64,000 nucleotides of DNA from Nymphaea colorata (taxonomy: Eukaryota > Streptophyta > Magnoliopsida > Nymphaeales > Nymphaeaceae): the NCBI RefSeq assembly GCF_008831285.2, contig NC_045141.1:18348848-18412847 (forward strand), read 5' to 3'. This document shows, in pieces, positions 48,509 through 60,920 of the stretch. The position numbers and the translations under genes were made by a program. The notes under the pieces are model-generated. The model saw only the letters and a program-made list of their open reading frames with translations. It did not search any database and was not told the DNA's origin. How positions within the stretch are numbered: the first letter of the stretch is position 1; every line of letters begins with the position of its first letter.

Positions 48509-51028
48509 ATGGGGAACTGTCTCGGGAACCAGAAGGCGCCCTCCCTCGCCTCCGGCCCCTCGTCCGTCACCCCTACCTCAGGTGATTAACCAGATTCGAT
48601 CCTCGCCCCCACCCCTAACTGCCCTTTCTCTCCCTCTGTTTTTGCTGACCGTCTTTCTTTCCGTAGGGACGTCGACGTCGAAGACGAGCAGCAGCGGCAC
48701 GCGCTTCTCTTCCTCCACCGGAGACTCGCGGCTGTCGGGGAGCGACGCGGTGTTCTCTGGCGATGAGGCGGCGCCGGAGGGCCAGATCCTGCCGGTGCCC
48801 AACCTGAAGGAGTTCACCTTCGCGGAGCTGAAGGCGGCGACGAAGGGGTTCCGGCCGGACTCGCTGCTCGGCGAGGGCGGGTTCGGCCGGGTGTTCAAGG
48901 GCTGGGTCGACGAGCGCACCCTCTCCCCGGCCAAGACCGGCGCCGGCATAAACATCGCCGTCAAGAAGCTCAACTCGGAGAGCATGCAGGGCCTCCAAGA
49001 ATGGCAGGTGTTCTTCCCCCTCCCTTTTCTTCCTCACTTCTCTCTCTTTTCTTTTTCCTATTGACGTTCATGTCCGCAGAGGCGTTTGCGTCTTGGCACA
49101 CGAACGCCATTTCGTGGGTTTACAGGGGCAGGACTGGTATTAAGGGCTGGAAATGAGTGTTAGTGGAGTCCGCCTAACTTCTTAATGCCGGAAATGCCCC
49201 TGAGCGATTAGAGGCAAAAAAGTCAAAAACTATATCAATGTGTGCAGAATGGGTTGCTCAATGACGCTACTACCCCACATTTTTGCGGCAACGAGAAGGG
49301 TGACTGGTTGAAGCGGGGGCCCGGGCTGGGGTTAAAACGGTCATTCGTCCAGACGTATCGTACCCAAAGGGGCTGAATTTGTCCTCTGACGGTCAACTAG
49401 GAGGGGTAAAACAGTAATCTATACGGCTTGTGACTACCGGATTCCGATGAATCAGCAGGCCATGATCGACGCACCTTCCCGAGAAAATCTGATCAGGAGG
49501 GTCCGGTTAGGAATTTTGGACGATTTGGGTCCTCCGTTGTCGTGTTGTTGCGCATTTCTCGTCGTCGGTGTGGAACCCACATTTGGCGATTTCCCGTCGT
49601 CGGAATCGAATTGCGTGTTGGTATTTCAACGATGGATTTGTTCTCAAAAACGGGAAACGTTTGGAGCAAGATTTACTGATTTAAATCAGCTCCATTTGAG
49701 TTGGTAGTTCTTTTGATTTGACTGTTACTGCGGAAGATGATTTATGAAAAATGTTGGGTGAAAAGTTCTTCGTTAACTTTTTTTTCTTTGTAGATAAGGT
49801 CTGAGCCTTTAGTGTCATCCCTGCTCTGTCAAAAATTCTTGGGACATGCATGTTGATGGTGGATTGGTAGTCGTGTAGTCATAAATTTCTGTTTTGATGC
49901 TCATCTTTATTGAACGATTGCTTGGGGATGGTGCAGTCGGAGATAAATTTCTTGGGGAGGCTGTCGCACCCGAACCTGGTGAAGCTGCTGGGCTACTGCT
50001 TCGACGACAACGAGCTGCTCTTGGTCTACGAGTACATGCAGCGGGGCAGCCTCGAAAATCACATCTTCAGGCGTAAGCGCCTCTTCTCCTCTCGACCTCT
50101 TGAAGCTTTGCTTGGCCACCACTTAGCCGGAGCTGATCAGACTGAGAGTTGGTTTGTTTGTTTGTTTGACAGGGAGCTCGGCGGTGGAGCCGTTGTCATG
50201 GCGAATCCGGCTGAAGATCCTCATCGGCGCCGGCAGGGGGCTGGCCTTCCTCCACCAATCCGACAGAGAAATCATCTACAGAGACTTCAAGGCGTCCAAC
50301 ATCTTGTTGGACCCGGTAGGCCCCTGTTCTTCTAGCTCTCATTTGGGCCTTGTTCTCAAATGGAATCGATTTATTAATCTTTCTTTTCTTCTTCGTTTCA
50401 GAATTACAATGCAAAAATCTCCGACTTTGGATTGGCCAAGCACGGGCCGATGGGAGGCGAATCCCATGTCACCACGCGAGTCATGGGCACCCATGGCTAC
50501 GCCGCTCCAGAGTACGTCGCCACGGGACATCTCTATGTGAAGAGTGACGTATACGGCTTTGGAGTGGTGTTGCTGGAGATGATGACCGGGAAACGGGCGC
50601 TGGACACCCGCCGGCCGAGCGGGCAAACTAACCTTGTGGACTGGATGAAACCGTTCCTCGGCGACCGGAGGAAGCTTTTGGAGAGGATGGACGCCCGCCT
50701 CGACGGCAAGTACCCAAAGAAAGCCGCCTTCGAAGCTGCCAAGCTCGCGGCGAAGTGCCTGGAGCCGGAGCCGAAGAGCCGGCCGCACATGAAAGAGGTG
50801 GTGGAGGCACTCGAGCGCATCGCGGCCATCAAGGAGAAGCCGAGGAACGCCAAATCTGTGAACTCGAACGACGGGGCGCCGGCGCCGCCGGTAAATGGTC
50901 AATTCCACTACCGCCACCACTACCCAAGTCCGCGACGTTCCCCTCTCCATCCTAACATGGAGAGTCCCGGAAATGGGATTCCCCAATACCAACGGTCACC
51001 GATGCACCGGTCGCCGCTCAGGCGGTGA
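48509..51028 (+). CDS. PIX13/NAK-branch receptor-like cytoplasmic kinase (RLCK VII), 439 aa
   Basis: Five coding exons: 48509-48581, 48667-49007, 49937-50072, 50173-50315 and 50402-51028 (TGA), 1320 nt in phase. MGNCLG has Gly2 and Cys4, the dual-acylation pattern for membrane anchoring. A Ser/Thr-rich linker precedes [20 protein letters not shown]. Kinase motifs are [16 protein letters not shown], Lys124 in [16 protein letters not shown] with Asp221, DFG at 239-241, and [20 protein letters not shown]. The diagnostic [26 protein letters not shown] and [17 protein letters not shown] place it with PIX13/PIX7-like kinases, which act in immune and growth signalling at the plasma membrane. The C-terminal tail (about 60 residues) is rich in Pro, Ser, Arg and His. 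Coding exons are far GC-richer than the neighbouring PBS1-like gene. Intron 2 is 929 nt. Confidence 0.95.
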
Positions 51029-52855
51029 CCGCCGGCGGCTTACCGGAGCCATCTCTTAACCTAAATTTGTTTGTTTTCCCGAGTCCCAAAAATTGTTAGT
51101 TCAAGGTAAAAGAATCAGCATTTATGTCGAGTATTTAGACAAGGCCGGCTTGGAAGCGTAGCCATCGTTGGCTCGTATGTGGCTTCACCGCTATTATTTG
51201 TTCGTGTGAATAAGTTTTGGTTCACCGTCTTCATATTTTATGCCAAATTTATTGTGAATTTATTTGTAGTTCTGATTGTCAAAATTGTTCATGAGCTATA
51301 GATACTTGGCCGGCCGGAACCACAGTTCGGCAAATAAAAAAAAATCAAACAATGGCGTGCCTTCTAGCTTCGTACTTGACATCGCAACCGTTTCAATTTC
51401 TTATCTCAATTTGAGAGAAGGTGATAATAATAGTAAGGTGTAGGAGGGCATTCTTTTTAGGAAATGGGGATATGATTATTATATGAGCTAATGAAGATAG
51501 TGACATGGATAACCATAAACTTTTCTTAAGATGTGAACAAGATATTTGCCTACCAATTTTTTGTTATTTATATGGAAACTTACATAACATAATACAGATC
51601 TCAAATCTGCAATTGTAGAATCTACTGTTTGCTTTAGCACTGGATTTCACCAATAGTGGATCTGAGATCAACAGCCGATCTATTATTCAAGCCAACGAAT
51701 AATGGTTGCATCGGGCCATTCAAAAGCACCCCGTGCCGTCCTTTTCCTCCTAAAAGGATAGGAAGAAAAGGTTCTTAGTGCTCGCGTATATAGCAGTGAT
51801 AAACTACCCAAGAGAAATCCAAGTATACTTTCATGTTCCTTTTGAGATAAAATGTTAGTCTTTTGTTCATCCAATAATGAATTTCACATAAATAAAGTTG
51901 TGGGCCTTTTAATTAACCAATTAAGAACTCGAGTATGTGTTTAGCATTAATGCCCAAAAGTTAGGTGTATGCTTTTATTATTACAAAATCTTTAGGCTCC
52001 CTTTTTATTTTTTCCCTTTATGAAGAAGGCATGGTGGCAGGTGGGCCTTGTGGGTGCTATTGCACTCTAAATGACCAGGTATTGCTAGGGATTAAAAACA
52101 CATCCAATTCACTAATCTGTTTCGAAATGATCAGATATGGAAAAAAAATTCAATATCTGATTAAGAATTCAGATCAAATTCAAGTATACATAAATGTTTG
52201 ATTGGATTTGAATTTAATTTTAAATAAACATCATAAATCCAATGCTCTTATATTTTGAAAATGAATCAGATTACAAATCAAATGTAAATTGGATTCAAAC
52301 TGTGAAATCAGATTCCAAATTCGGATACGACTTTTCTTTGTTTGTTTGTTATCTGAATATGCGAATGTCTGAAAAAACGGATAAGGTTAAGTGTGTATCT
52401 AATTAAAATATGATCCATTGACATCCATAGATATTGCCCTTAGAAAGTGTTTAAGTTTAGCTGATTACTGAATCTAATCATTTATTTCTTTATCCTAAAC
52501 TTTTTTTTTTTTCTAATGAATGTCTTATCAAATCTCACATGTTTTCCAAAAGGGGAAGAAATGAAAATGATGTATATAAAAAAACAAAGGAAGATGTGTA
52601 GGAAGATGATGTATGGTTGCTTACAAAAGCAAAGATATGAAAGTGATTTGCTAGTTAGGTTCATACTGAACAACTTTAGATGGTCAGGAACAAAGGGGTA
52701 ACTGGTAGTGGGAAATGCTCCAATAAGAATGTAAAGGGGCAACCATTTTTAACAAGGAAATCAACATCTACAGGCTAAAATTTTCCCCTAATTCATGATG
52801 ATGCCTATTTTTTTACTAGCACAAGTGCAGCCAAATGGTAGCTAGGGGGCAACAC

Positions 52856-53072
52856 TAAGGGTGGGTATTGGGCCGGGCCGGGCCATTTAAATTAAAAAAA
52901 TATTGTTTAATTATAAAATAATATTTTTTTAATATAAAATGTTTTTATTAAGAATAAAAATATTATTAAAACAAAAAAATTAAAAAATATATATTTTTTA
53001 AATTTATCGGGCCTAAACGGGCCGGGCCTGGCTGTCGGGCCCGGGATTTTCCCGGCTCGATGCCCAGCCCTA
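52856..53072. mobile_element. hAT-type MITE, 217 bp, with perfect 8-bp target duplication
   Basis: The ends are TAAGGGTGGGTATTGGGCCG and, in reverse complement, TAGGGCTGGGCATCGAGCCG. They are flanked by GGCAACAC on both sides (52848-52855 and 53073-53080). The centre is AT-rich between GGGCCGGGCC blocks, and there is no coding capacity. The 8-bp duplication and TA(A/G)GGxTGGG termini fit the hAT superfamily. Confidence 0.85.
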
Positions 53073-53131
53073 GGCAACACGCCCCTTCTGATTTTTTTTT
53101 TTTTTTTAAAAACTAAAACTTTACATTGATT

Positions 53132-53337
53132 CGGGTGAGCGAGAGGTTTACCATCGCCCGAAACGAAACATGAAGCCCCCCTCACCTTGCCTTCGGTGTC
53201 CTGAGCTACGATAGCATTTGTGCACCTTTCAACTTGAATGTTGTGCCCTGCCAACTTAAGACATAAGAACATAATGCCCATGATAATCAAACTAGAGACA
53301 TGCTTTTATACAAGCCTTTAGCCGGACCAGCTACGTT
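53132..53337 (-). mobile_element. SINE-like retroposon, 206 bp, with 15-bp direct repeats
   Basis: An exact 15-bp repeat, AACTTTACATTGATT, flanks the insert at 53117-53131 and 53338-53352. A target duplication this long is typical of LINE/SINE retroposition. Read on the minus strand, the insert starts GTAGCTGGTCCGGCTAAAGG, resembling a tRNA A box. About 25 nt later it has GTCTCTAGTTTGATTATC, resembling a B box (GGTTCGANTCC). Both boxes are degenerate. No poly(A) adjoins the right-hand repeat; the poly-T at 53092-53107 lies outside the duplication. Confidence 0.6.
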
Positions 53338-54830
53338 AACTTTACATTGATTATTTTATAAACATTCCTTTAAAAGTTAATAGAAATTGTGAACAGTTAT
53401 ACTTTTCAAATTTTCCTTCGTTTTTGCTGCTTCTACTTCTGCTGCAACCTACCTTATTAGGCAACCTACCATATTAGGGGAAAGGCCTCATACCTTTTGG
53501 GTGTGCTTGACAACCTCAAATAATATTCGAACCGGAATAAAATAAAATAAAAAAAAAACGCTGGAATTTCGCCGGCGCGTTAAAATGAATATTTGGGTAG
53601 ACTGTGTCAACGTGAATATTTGAGTATATTTGCTAAAATGCGGAAGTAAAGGTCAGATCGTTCGTGACAAGGGGTCGGACCTCAAGTCCACGGATACATG
53701 ATCTCATATGACCGCGGATCTCAAAATTATGCATTTTTGTCACTTATCACGGCAATGGAACAAGTCAAAATAGAAAAGTTAATACCCGGATCTAGATTCC
53801 TAGACTTCTTATAAAGATAAAAAAAACTTTTTCCTTTTTCCAACTTGAAAAGACAGTGCGAGAAGCCAAAAGGGATCATGATCATGCTTTCTCATATCCC
53901 TTTTCTTCCTTTATGAAACCTTGCGCTGGCCCTAACAAATAGATCGGCATCGCTTGTCCTGAGAGAATAATAATGCAGATAATTTGTCCACATTAGCAGC
54001 AAACTACCAAACTGGTTTCTGAGATGCGCATCCTTCCGCCTTGATGTCGGCAAAAGACTACGAAGGACTTCCCGTCAATGCCATCAAAGTCTTCTCAATT
54101 GCAGAAGCTTCTACTTCTCCATGTAATTTGCAAAATTTTCATTTAACACTTTTTTCTTAAATTAACAAAAAAACAAACAAACTTAATTTATCTTTTTATT
54201 TTTATGTCAAAATTACGGAAAAATGCTAATTATGGAAGATTTTATATATGAAAAAGAAGTGGTAGCTAAGCCTAAACCTGTTTTTTTTTTCTTAAAAAAA
54301 AGTTATGCTAATATACAGCAATTTTTATGCTTATATGTTTTTCATATCTAGTACAATGGGGAGTTCAAATTCTTAGAATGCTGAGAGTTAAAAATGTGTC
54401 GCTAAAATATCTCCGCCACTGCGGCATTAGCAATTGTTTATGGTGCGAGAATTGTTCATAGAGCTTTTAGCGATGCTTTTTGGTGGTTTCAATAATGGAT
54501 TTTTTTATTTATTTTTAATCGTTTGTCATCCAGTAATTTGCATTAAAACATTTTTTTTGTGTTCCATTTTTTCTGCCTTTTTTTTCTTTCCTAGATGTTT
54601 TGCTTAGAAAAATGTGAGAAAAAAAAAAAACAAATATTTTGATTTTCCATTAAAAAATATGTGACTTGCTTCTATAAAAATTAATAGCTTTCCTTGCTTT
54701 AAATATTTATGTGGTAACCATATAAGAAGAGGAGAATGTAACGGATGGTAGTTGAAGACCTTAGATCGACTATATTATGTCAACTTTTTCATATTGTTCT
54801 CCTCCTAAGTCTTTGTGGTCCGAATTCATC

Positions 54831-54833
<3 letters not shown>

Positions 54834-54878
<45 letters not shown>
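54834..54878. repeat. (TA)n microsatellite
   Basis: An uninterrupted AT dinucleotide tract of about 44 bases. Confidence 0.95.
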
Positions 54879-54879
<1 letters not shown>

Positions 54880-55336
54880 AAAAATTTAAAAAAAGTTTTT
54901 TCATTTGAGTAGAAAAAGATAAAAAAGATGGTTGTCTGAAGCTTCCCAACAAGCTCTGGGAAGGTTCAGACTGGAGCTTCCTTATTTTCAAGTGTTCAAC
55001 TGACATTTCACATTGACCGAGCAATGGAATGGAGGGCCCAAAAGGCAAAAAACACTTTTCCTTATCTTGTTTGATTGAGAATAAGAAATCACACCCACTA
55101 TGGCACTATCCATGGCTTGGGAGACAGCTGATCATTGAATATTTTTGCCATCTTCCCAGAAGGTGGAAATTGGTCCAAATTGGATTGCTCAATCCAGTCC
55201 TATCCACATGATAGAAAAATAAATAAATAAATAAATAAACAAAAACAAAAAAGTAGCTTGCTTGTTTGATTGTCATGGGCACTATGCTTCTATGTCTCGT
55301 GAGGTTGAGTGTGACACCAAGATAAATGTACACATG

Positions 55337-55800
55337 TAGGGGTGAACCCCAGCCGAGTCGAGCCCGAGTTCAGTCAATTCAAACTCGGGCCGACTAAAGA
55401 AACCTCGAGCTCGAGTTCGACTCGGCAGTTACGTGTTGAGGTCGAACTCAACTCGATTAAGGCTCGACAAACTAGTTTGAATAGAATTGATATTAATCGT
55501 TACGTGTTGAGCTTGAGCTCGACAAACTTGTAAACTCATTTGAATATATCGACTTGATTAAGGCTCGAGCTCGACTCGGCAGTTACGTGTTGAGCTCGAA
55601 CTCAACTCGATTATTTGAACGAGTTGACTCATGAACTGGATCTCGACTTGTTGAGCTAATGACTCGGCTCGAACTCCTTCACGAGCCAAGCTTTAACGAG
55701 TTGAGCTCGAGTAGCGACCACGAGAATCGAATTGATGACCAGTCTTTCATGAGCTTTAATGAGTCGAGCTCGAGTAGCGGCTACGCTACCACCTATTTGG
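55337..55800. mobile_element. CGAGCTCGAG-family element with TAGGGGTGAAC end
   Basis: The left end TAGGGGTGAACCCCAGCCGA resembles the ends of the 57.6-kb copy. The body consists of alternating CTCGAGCTCGA, GGCAGTTACGTGTTGAGCTC and GACTTGATTAAGGCTCGAG words, some repeated two or three times. The right end is uncertain: a weak partner, CTACCACCTA, lies near 55796. No target duplication is visible. Confidence 0.55.
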
Positions 55801-56860
55801 GTGTGAGTTGGGATTTTAAAACATCTTGTCTTCACTCATTGGCCTACCCTGCTTTGTGTTTTATGTACAACAATAAAGAATAGGAACGAGGTTTTTTAAA
55901 TTAATGAGCAAATAGGAGTTAGGCAGATCTGCACTAAAAATCCAAAACTCTAGCCAGGTTGTCCAGGCTTGTGTTTGTATCGGGGACACGGATTGAGCTA
56001 AGCTTCGATCTGCTCGCGATTTTAATTTACATGTCTGATTTTCTTCCTTGATCTCTTTATTAGTTCGGTGAAAAGATTAAGGCGACATTTTAAACAGCAT
56101 ATCAAAAGAAAATGTGCTAGACAGTGGAAAATATCTAGAAAAATTAAATCATTTGAGGAAAAAAGAAGAAGAAGAACTATTAGCATATGAAATAAAAGTA
56201 AGCACCATGTTTCTTAGTTGTTTTTTTACATTAATAATTTCTAGTAATATCCAACGGTTATATTAGATGAACAACAAGGGCATCAAAAGTCCACAAAACT
56301 TTAAAAGATGAACATCAATCCCTTGCTTGTAATTATGCATTAATTTAATGTAAAATATGGTTTAGTTGAAGTTTTTTGTTACGAAAAATGTTGGTTTTTA
56401 TACCACCAAAACTTTTATATATACTAAAAGATCTGTTTTTTTTTTAATTGATACAACTATGAGTTTAAACTTGAAAAATTATACAGTTAATATGCATATT
56501 TCTTGTCAAGTTACTTTAAAAATCATATCTATAAGATTAGATCAATGACAAAAATAATTTGAGTTTGAGAGAGAGAGAGAGATTTAAATAGTTTGTAAAT
56601 ATTTAATTTGAATATAGTTAAATTTGTATTAAGTATAGATGAAGTTGCCACGAAGGATAAAGAGCCGCAGAATAACTTATCTTCGGCGTACTTTGGCCAA
56701 AACTGTTTTTCAATGCTTCTCTTTTTTTCTCTGTTCCCTCACTTTTTCTGTTTACTTTGGTTTTTTTTTACTTGATTCTCATTACGTCCGCTCTCTCGCT
56801 CTCTCACATTAGGAGAGTTATTTCACATGTTAATACATGGATTTGAGATTTTTAATTTTA

Positions 56861-57135
56861 GAACACGTTTATGGGGATGACACTCCCATTTAATCAAGTT
56901 TTGCAAAAATTTGGTTTTATGAAAACCAAGTTTTTAATGTGTTTTGAGAACTTGGTTTATTTGTTTGGGTGATACATTGAAAACCTAGTTTTTTATAAAT
57001 ATCTCCATGGGGATTGAATTTTTCATTTCTTTTACAAAATCAGGTTTAGTCAAAACTGAGTTTTCCTGAAATCCAGACTTGACGGCACCCAAACGTTCCG
57101 AAAACCTGGCTTTGGGGCGTCATTCAAACGCGCTC
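56861..57135. mobile_element. MITE-like element, about 275 bp
   Basis: The left end GAACACGTTTATGGGGATGA and the reverse complement of the right end, GAGCGCGTTTGAATGACGCC, are alike over most positions. The inside has repeated AAACCAAGTT/AACTTGGTTT and AAAACCTGG words with internal inverted symmetry. There is no coding capacity and no clear target duplication. Confidence 0.5.
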
Positions 57136-57554
57136 TATATATAACGTTCTCTCACTTTTCTCTTCCTGATTCTTTGATTTAACATTGCAGAAAACTTAAA
57201 TACTGCTTTAATGTAATCTTATGAACATTATTGATTATCGCAAAAAAAAAAAAATGAACATGTATAATCTAATCTGAACTGGGTTTTCTGTCATGTTCAC
57301 CTCAAAGGAACTCGTTTTTTCTCTTTGACGTTTTGGATCTGTTGTTGTTAAATTAAGCAACACTTTCGTTCGGTTGCACTGTTTCCTCCGGAACTATTGC
57401 TTGACAATAAAGAGAAGCGAACAGTTGAACAGGTCCATCCGGGCGCTGCTTGCTTTACAAGCGAACGCCCACCGAACAAAAGGGATAATGGAACGCTCCT
57501 ATCGATGCACGAAGTGTTCCGGACGAAGCGTTTCCTAACCTTTGGAGGCAAGAA

Positions 57555-58015
57555 CAGGGGGTGAGCAATGCTCGTGCTCAACTCGTTAAAGCTCGGCTTA
57601 CGAATGATTTCGAGCCGAGTCATTTATTTAACGAGACGAGCTCGAGTTCGCGAGTCGACTCATTCAAATAATCGAGTGGAGTTTGAGTTCAACACGTAAC
57701 TACCGTGTCGAGCTCGAGCCTTAATGAAGTCGATATATTGAAACGAGTTTATGAGTATGTGGAGCCTTAATCGAGTCGAGCTTGAGCTCAATACATAACG
57801 ATGAGCATCAATTATATTCAGACGAGTTTATCGAGTCGAGCTATTCTTGAGCTCAACACGTAACTATCGAGTCGAGCTCGAGCTCAAAACGAAGCTAACA
57901 AGTCGAGCTCGAGCTGCTTCCGTCGAATTATTCTCGAGCTCGAGGTTTCATTAGTCGAGCCGAGCTCGAACTGATTGAACTCATGCTCGACTCGGCTCGC
58001 TCGTGTTCATCCCTA
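57555..58015. mobile_element. CGAGCTCGAG-family element, hAT-like, 461 bp
   Basis: It is bounded by CAGGGGGTGAGCA on the left and TGTTCATCCCTA on the right (reverse complement TAGGGATGAACA). The flanking 8-mers are GGCAAGAA (57547-57554) and GACAAGAA (58016-58023), a 7 of 8 match consistent with an old 8-bp target duplication. The interior is dense in GAGCTCGAG and TCGAGTCGAGCT words and cannot encode a protein. It lies inside older sequence with two similar halves (GTGTTCCGGACGAAGCGTTTCC and GTGTTCTGGACAAAGCGTTCC, split here for length only by the insertion). Confidence 0.7.
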
Positions 58016-58240
58016 GACAAGAAGCCTAACTATCCGTGTAAAAAGTGTTTCGGATAAAGTGTTCTGGACAAAGCGTTCCTGACCATGTCCGGTTAGATCA
58101 CTTAGACCACTAGTGGTTTGTTTTGTTTCCGTGGGGCTTTTCGATTGTACCCACTGTTTGCTGCCAACTGCATATGGAGGGGGATAATATGACGACAGCC
58201 AAGCGCATCAGATCTGCGAAGAACAGAACTAAACTTACTT

Positions 58241-58411
58241 TAGGGCCCGTTTGATGGGCAAGTGAAAATGGGTGGGGAGGGTTAAATTTGTACGGGCGGG
58301 TGAAATTTCACCCGCCCGAATGAAAATGAATCAAACGGGGTGGAATTGCACCCGCTCGAAAGTCCGAGCTCGGAGCTGGTAAATTTCATCCTACCCATCA
58401 AACAGGGCCTC
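58241..58411. mobile_element. MITE-like element, 171 bp
   Basis: The left end TAGGGCCCGTTTGATGGGCA and the reverse complement of the right end, GAGGCCCTGTTTGATGGGTA, match at most positions. The inside has ACGGGCGGGTGAAATTTCAC with its own inverted partner CCCGCCCGAATG. There is no coding capacity and no clear target duplication. The GGGCCxxGTTTG terminus is common among small plant hAT-like MITEs. Confidence 0.65.
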
Positions 58412-60920
58412 ATATTGGAAGATAGAGAAATTTCATCCTGTAAACTTTTTCAGAAAAATTTACGACCCTTAGAAAAAAAAAATTGTCATGAAAAATTTAT
58501 AAAAAACTGCTAAACTTTTGACATATTTGAAATTAACTGTTTCAGTTTTGAGAATTTATGAGCAGCGACCCTAGTTTAAGAAACCATTCCTAAATACTTT
58601 TTCGTTATTGAGAAATATTCCACATTTAACAACAAGGACATTATGTGATGCTCCAACAAATTTATTTAAAAGATTGTGGTAAATTCGTGTTCTAGTGTAT
58701 TACAAATTTACTTTAATAGATACTCGGCCTTTGTTGTCAAACAACCCAAAAGAATTACCATACTCATAGTAGAAACAATTTATTTATGCAACAATTTCAT
58801 GTCACACACAACAACAGACTGACTTTTTTTTAAAGTACATTTACAAGACAAACAAATCCATGAAAGAACTGGTAGCAAATGTGAGTTATAAAAGCTCTCT
58901 GTTTAGAAGTAATTTTTCATTATGTGCAAAAATGGGTTTATATATATATATATATGAGTAATTTCTATAGTGAATGAGTGAAAATGTGTGTTTGTTAATC
59001 ATTATAAACTTGGGTGTTTATTTGTAATTTGAAAATGTTTAGAGGTAGTTCTTGAGTACATTAAAAGCTCAGTTGTTGTTTCTATAACTATCGTACGGAA
59101 AGACGTTGAAAAGTATTTTCGTTATAATTTAATAATATATTTTTTTAATCCATAGGACCACTTTTGCCCTTATAAGAGAATGATCTTCCATTTAACCAGC
59201 AGGGGTATTTTGATAAATTCCAGCCCATAAAATCTTTTATCAAAATATGCAGCTCGAATTTCTTGAATTTCAAATGCAAGGCGGGTTTGGAGTGTGGTCT
59301 GAATAAATTTTAACAAATAAACATTTTAAAATGGTGTGTTTCTATGATTAGTTCAGCCTAATGTAGACTTTCCTATCATGAATAAAACCACACTTAAAAT
59401 ATGGGAACTGATAATTGGATCGATTCTCTTATATTAAATCCAATGGCAGATATATCGCATGAGCAAACATGACACAAATTGTTGATTTTTTTGTCAATTT
59501 ACTCCCAATTAATCGCAATTTCAAGATTGAAGTTCTTGATTACTGAATTCATGGTTTTGATCTTACAAAATAGTTTGGGTATTCAAATTCATTGCCACTC
59601 TTTTGTGGCCTAACATCATCAACATCCATATAGTCTTGCGGAACAAGAACAGATACATACATGATCTGTCAATTCTCTTCTACCAGTAATTAGTCACAAG
59701 GCTGGGCACTGGGCCGGGCGGGGTTAGCTCATTGGCCAACTCGTAAAAGCTCAATATGCTCATAACAACTCATGAAACAAACTTAACTATGTTTTTAACC
59801 TAATCTGAACATGCAGAGGTGCATTCATGTTTTTAACTTAATGCCAGAATACTGAGGCGCACATCATTGATTATTTATTATGAAACATTTATTGATATAA
59901 AATCCATTCTGCAAAAAAACTTCTTGGTACTTACAAGAATGATTGCCTAAGCGTGAAAAAATTTACAAATGTATTTATATGTGTGTTTATTCATAAGAGA
60001 AAATCGACTAAATCAGTAGTATAAGGTCTAACTTAGCTAACATGGTATCTAATAAAAGAAATACAGCTAACCATTTTGCATGGAAGGGCAGGCATGAAGA
60101 AGCTGTACATGGAACAAAGGCAACGTTATTGATCAACTAAAAGAGTAGCATTTCAGGTGAGTAGGCGGATTAATTTCAACAGTTGAAGCAGAAGTTGACC
60201 CATAGGGTTTAGAGATGCATCGGTACCAGGTGGCAAGAACTCTAGGTGCATGTAGAATCCACCTTCTTCCTTCCTTTATAGTACAAACATATGTGTTAAT
60301 ATAATATTAAAGAGCCTCGCTTTAAGTTCTGATATAGATGAAGTTTGGTTTTGTTTCAATCGAAGTATTTGAAATAAACCTGCTACATGAGATCAATGGT
60401 GAAATTCCAGTGACAGATGCTTGATATGCAAATCACCGGGAAAACCAGAAACTGATTAAAAAAATGTTGGCGCCAAGCATTTGGAGATTTCCCCCCCCCC
60501 GTTCTGTTTTATTAGTACAGTGTTTATGTTATGACTGCTGGGAAGAAAATTATTGACGGCCTTTATCGGCTCGACGTTTTTTAATGCCCCAAACGAGCGG
60601 GTGCTGAAACTTTCATGTGTAAATTCTGGCGAAAATGCGTCCATAGATTAATCCGCACGGCGAAACGGCCATTTCTTATGCCTGAAGGATCGTCAATCTC
60701 TTTTGACATGGAGGGCCTGAGGAAGAATTGATGTTTCGGGTGGGGAGGCCGGAGGGCGCGCTCCACACGCTCTCCTCGCGCACCCATCTTGCCGTTGCCG
60801 TCTGATCGCTCTTCAGCAGCCTTTGTTTCCTCGTTGGTACATCGGTTGCGCCTGAGAACTGGGTCGCCCGTTGATGGGCAACGATTGTTTGCGTCATAGC
60901 AGTTGTTAGCAGCGGTGGTG

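Larger units (their letters stand above)
51029..60920. other. Transposon-rich intergenic region between the second kinase and GRIP
   Basis: Ten kilobases with no supportable gene. The kinase 3' UTR occupies the first few hundred bases. Recognisable items are the MITE-like and SINE-like inserts listed separately, (AT)n at 54834-54878, poly-T runs near 52500 and 53092, and a short (GA)n at 56567-56582. From 58420 to 60450 the sequence is AT-rich with nothing I can name apart from a GGGCCGGGC-containing fragment near 59705. The bases just before 60921 are GC-richer and presumably hold the GRIP promoter and leader. Confidence 0.5.

Noticed and set aside
60903-60920. Upstream extension of the GRIP frame
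   Set aside because: The extension begins with TTG. The first ATG is at 60921.
40563-60920. Search for LTR retrotransposons or other coding transposons in the long spacers
   Set aside because: No reverse transcriptase, integrase, capsid or transposase-like translation and no paired long terminal repeats were seen. Only short non-coding elements are present.
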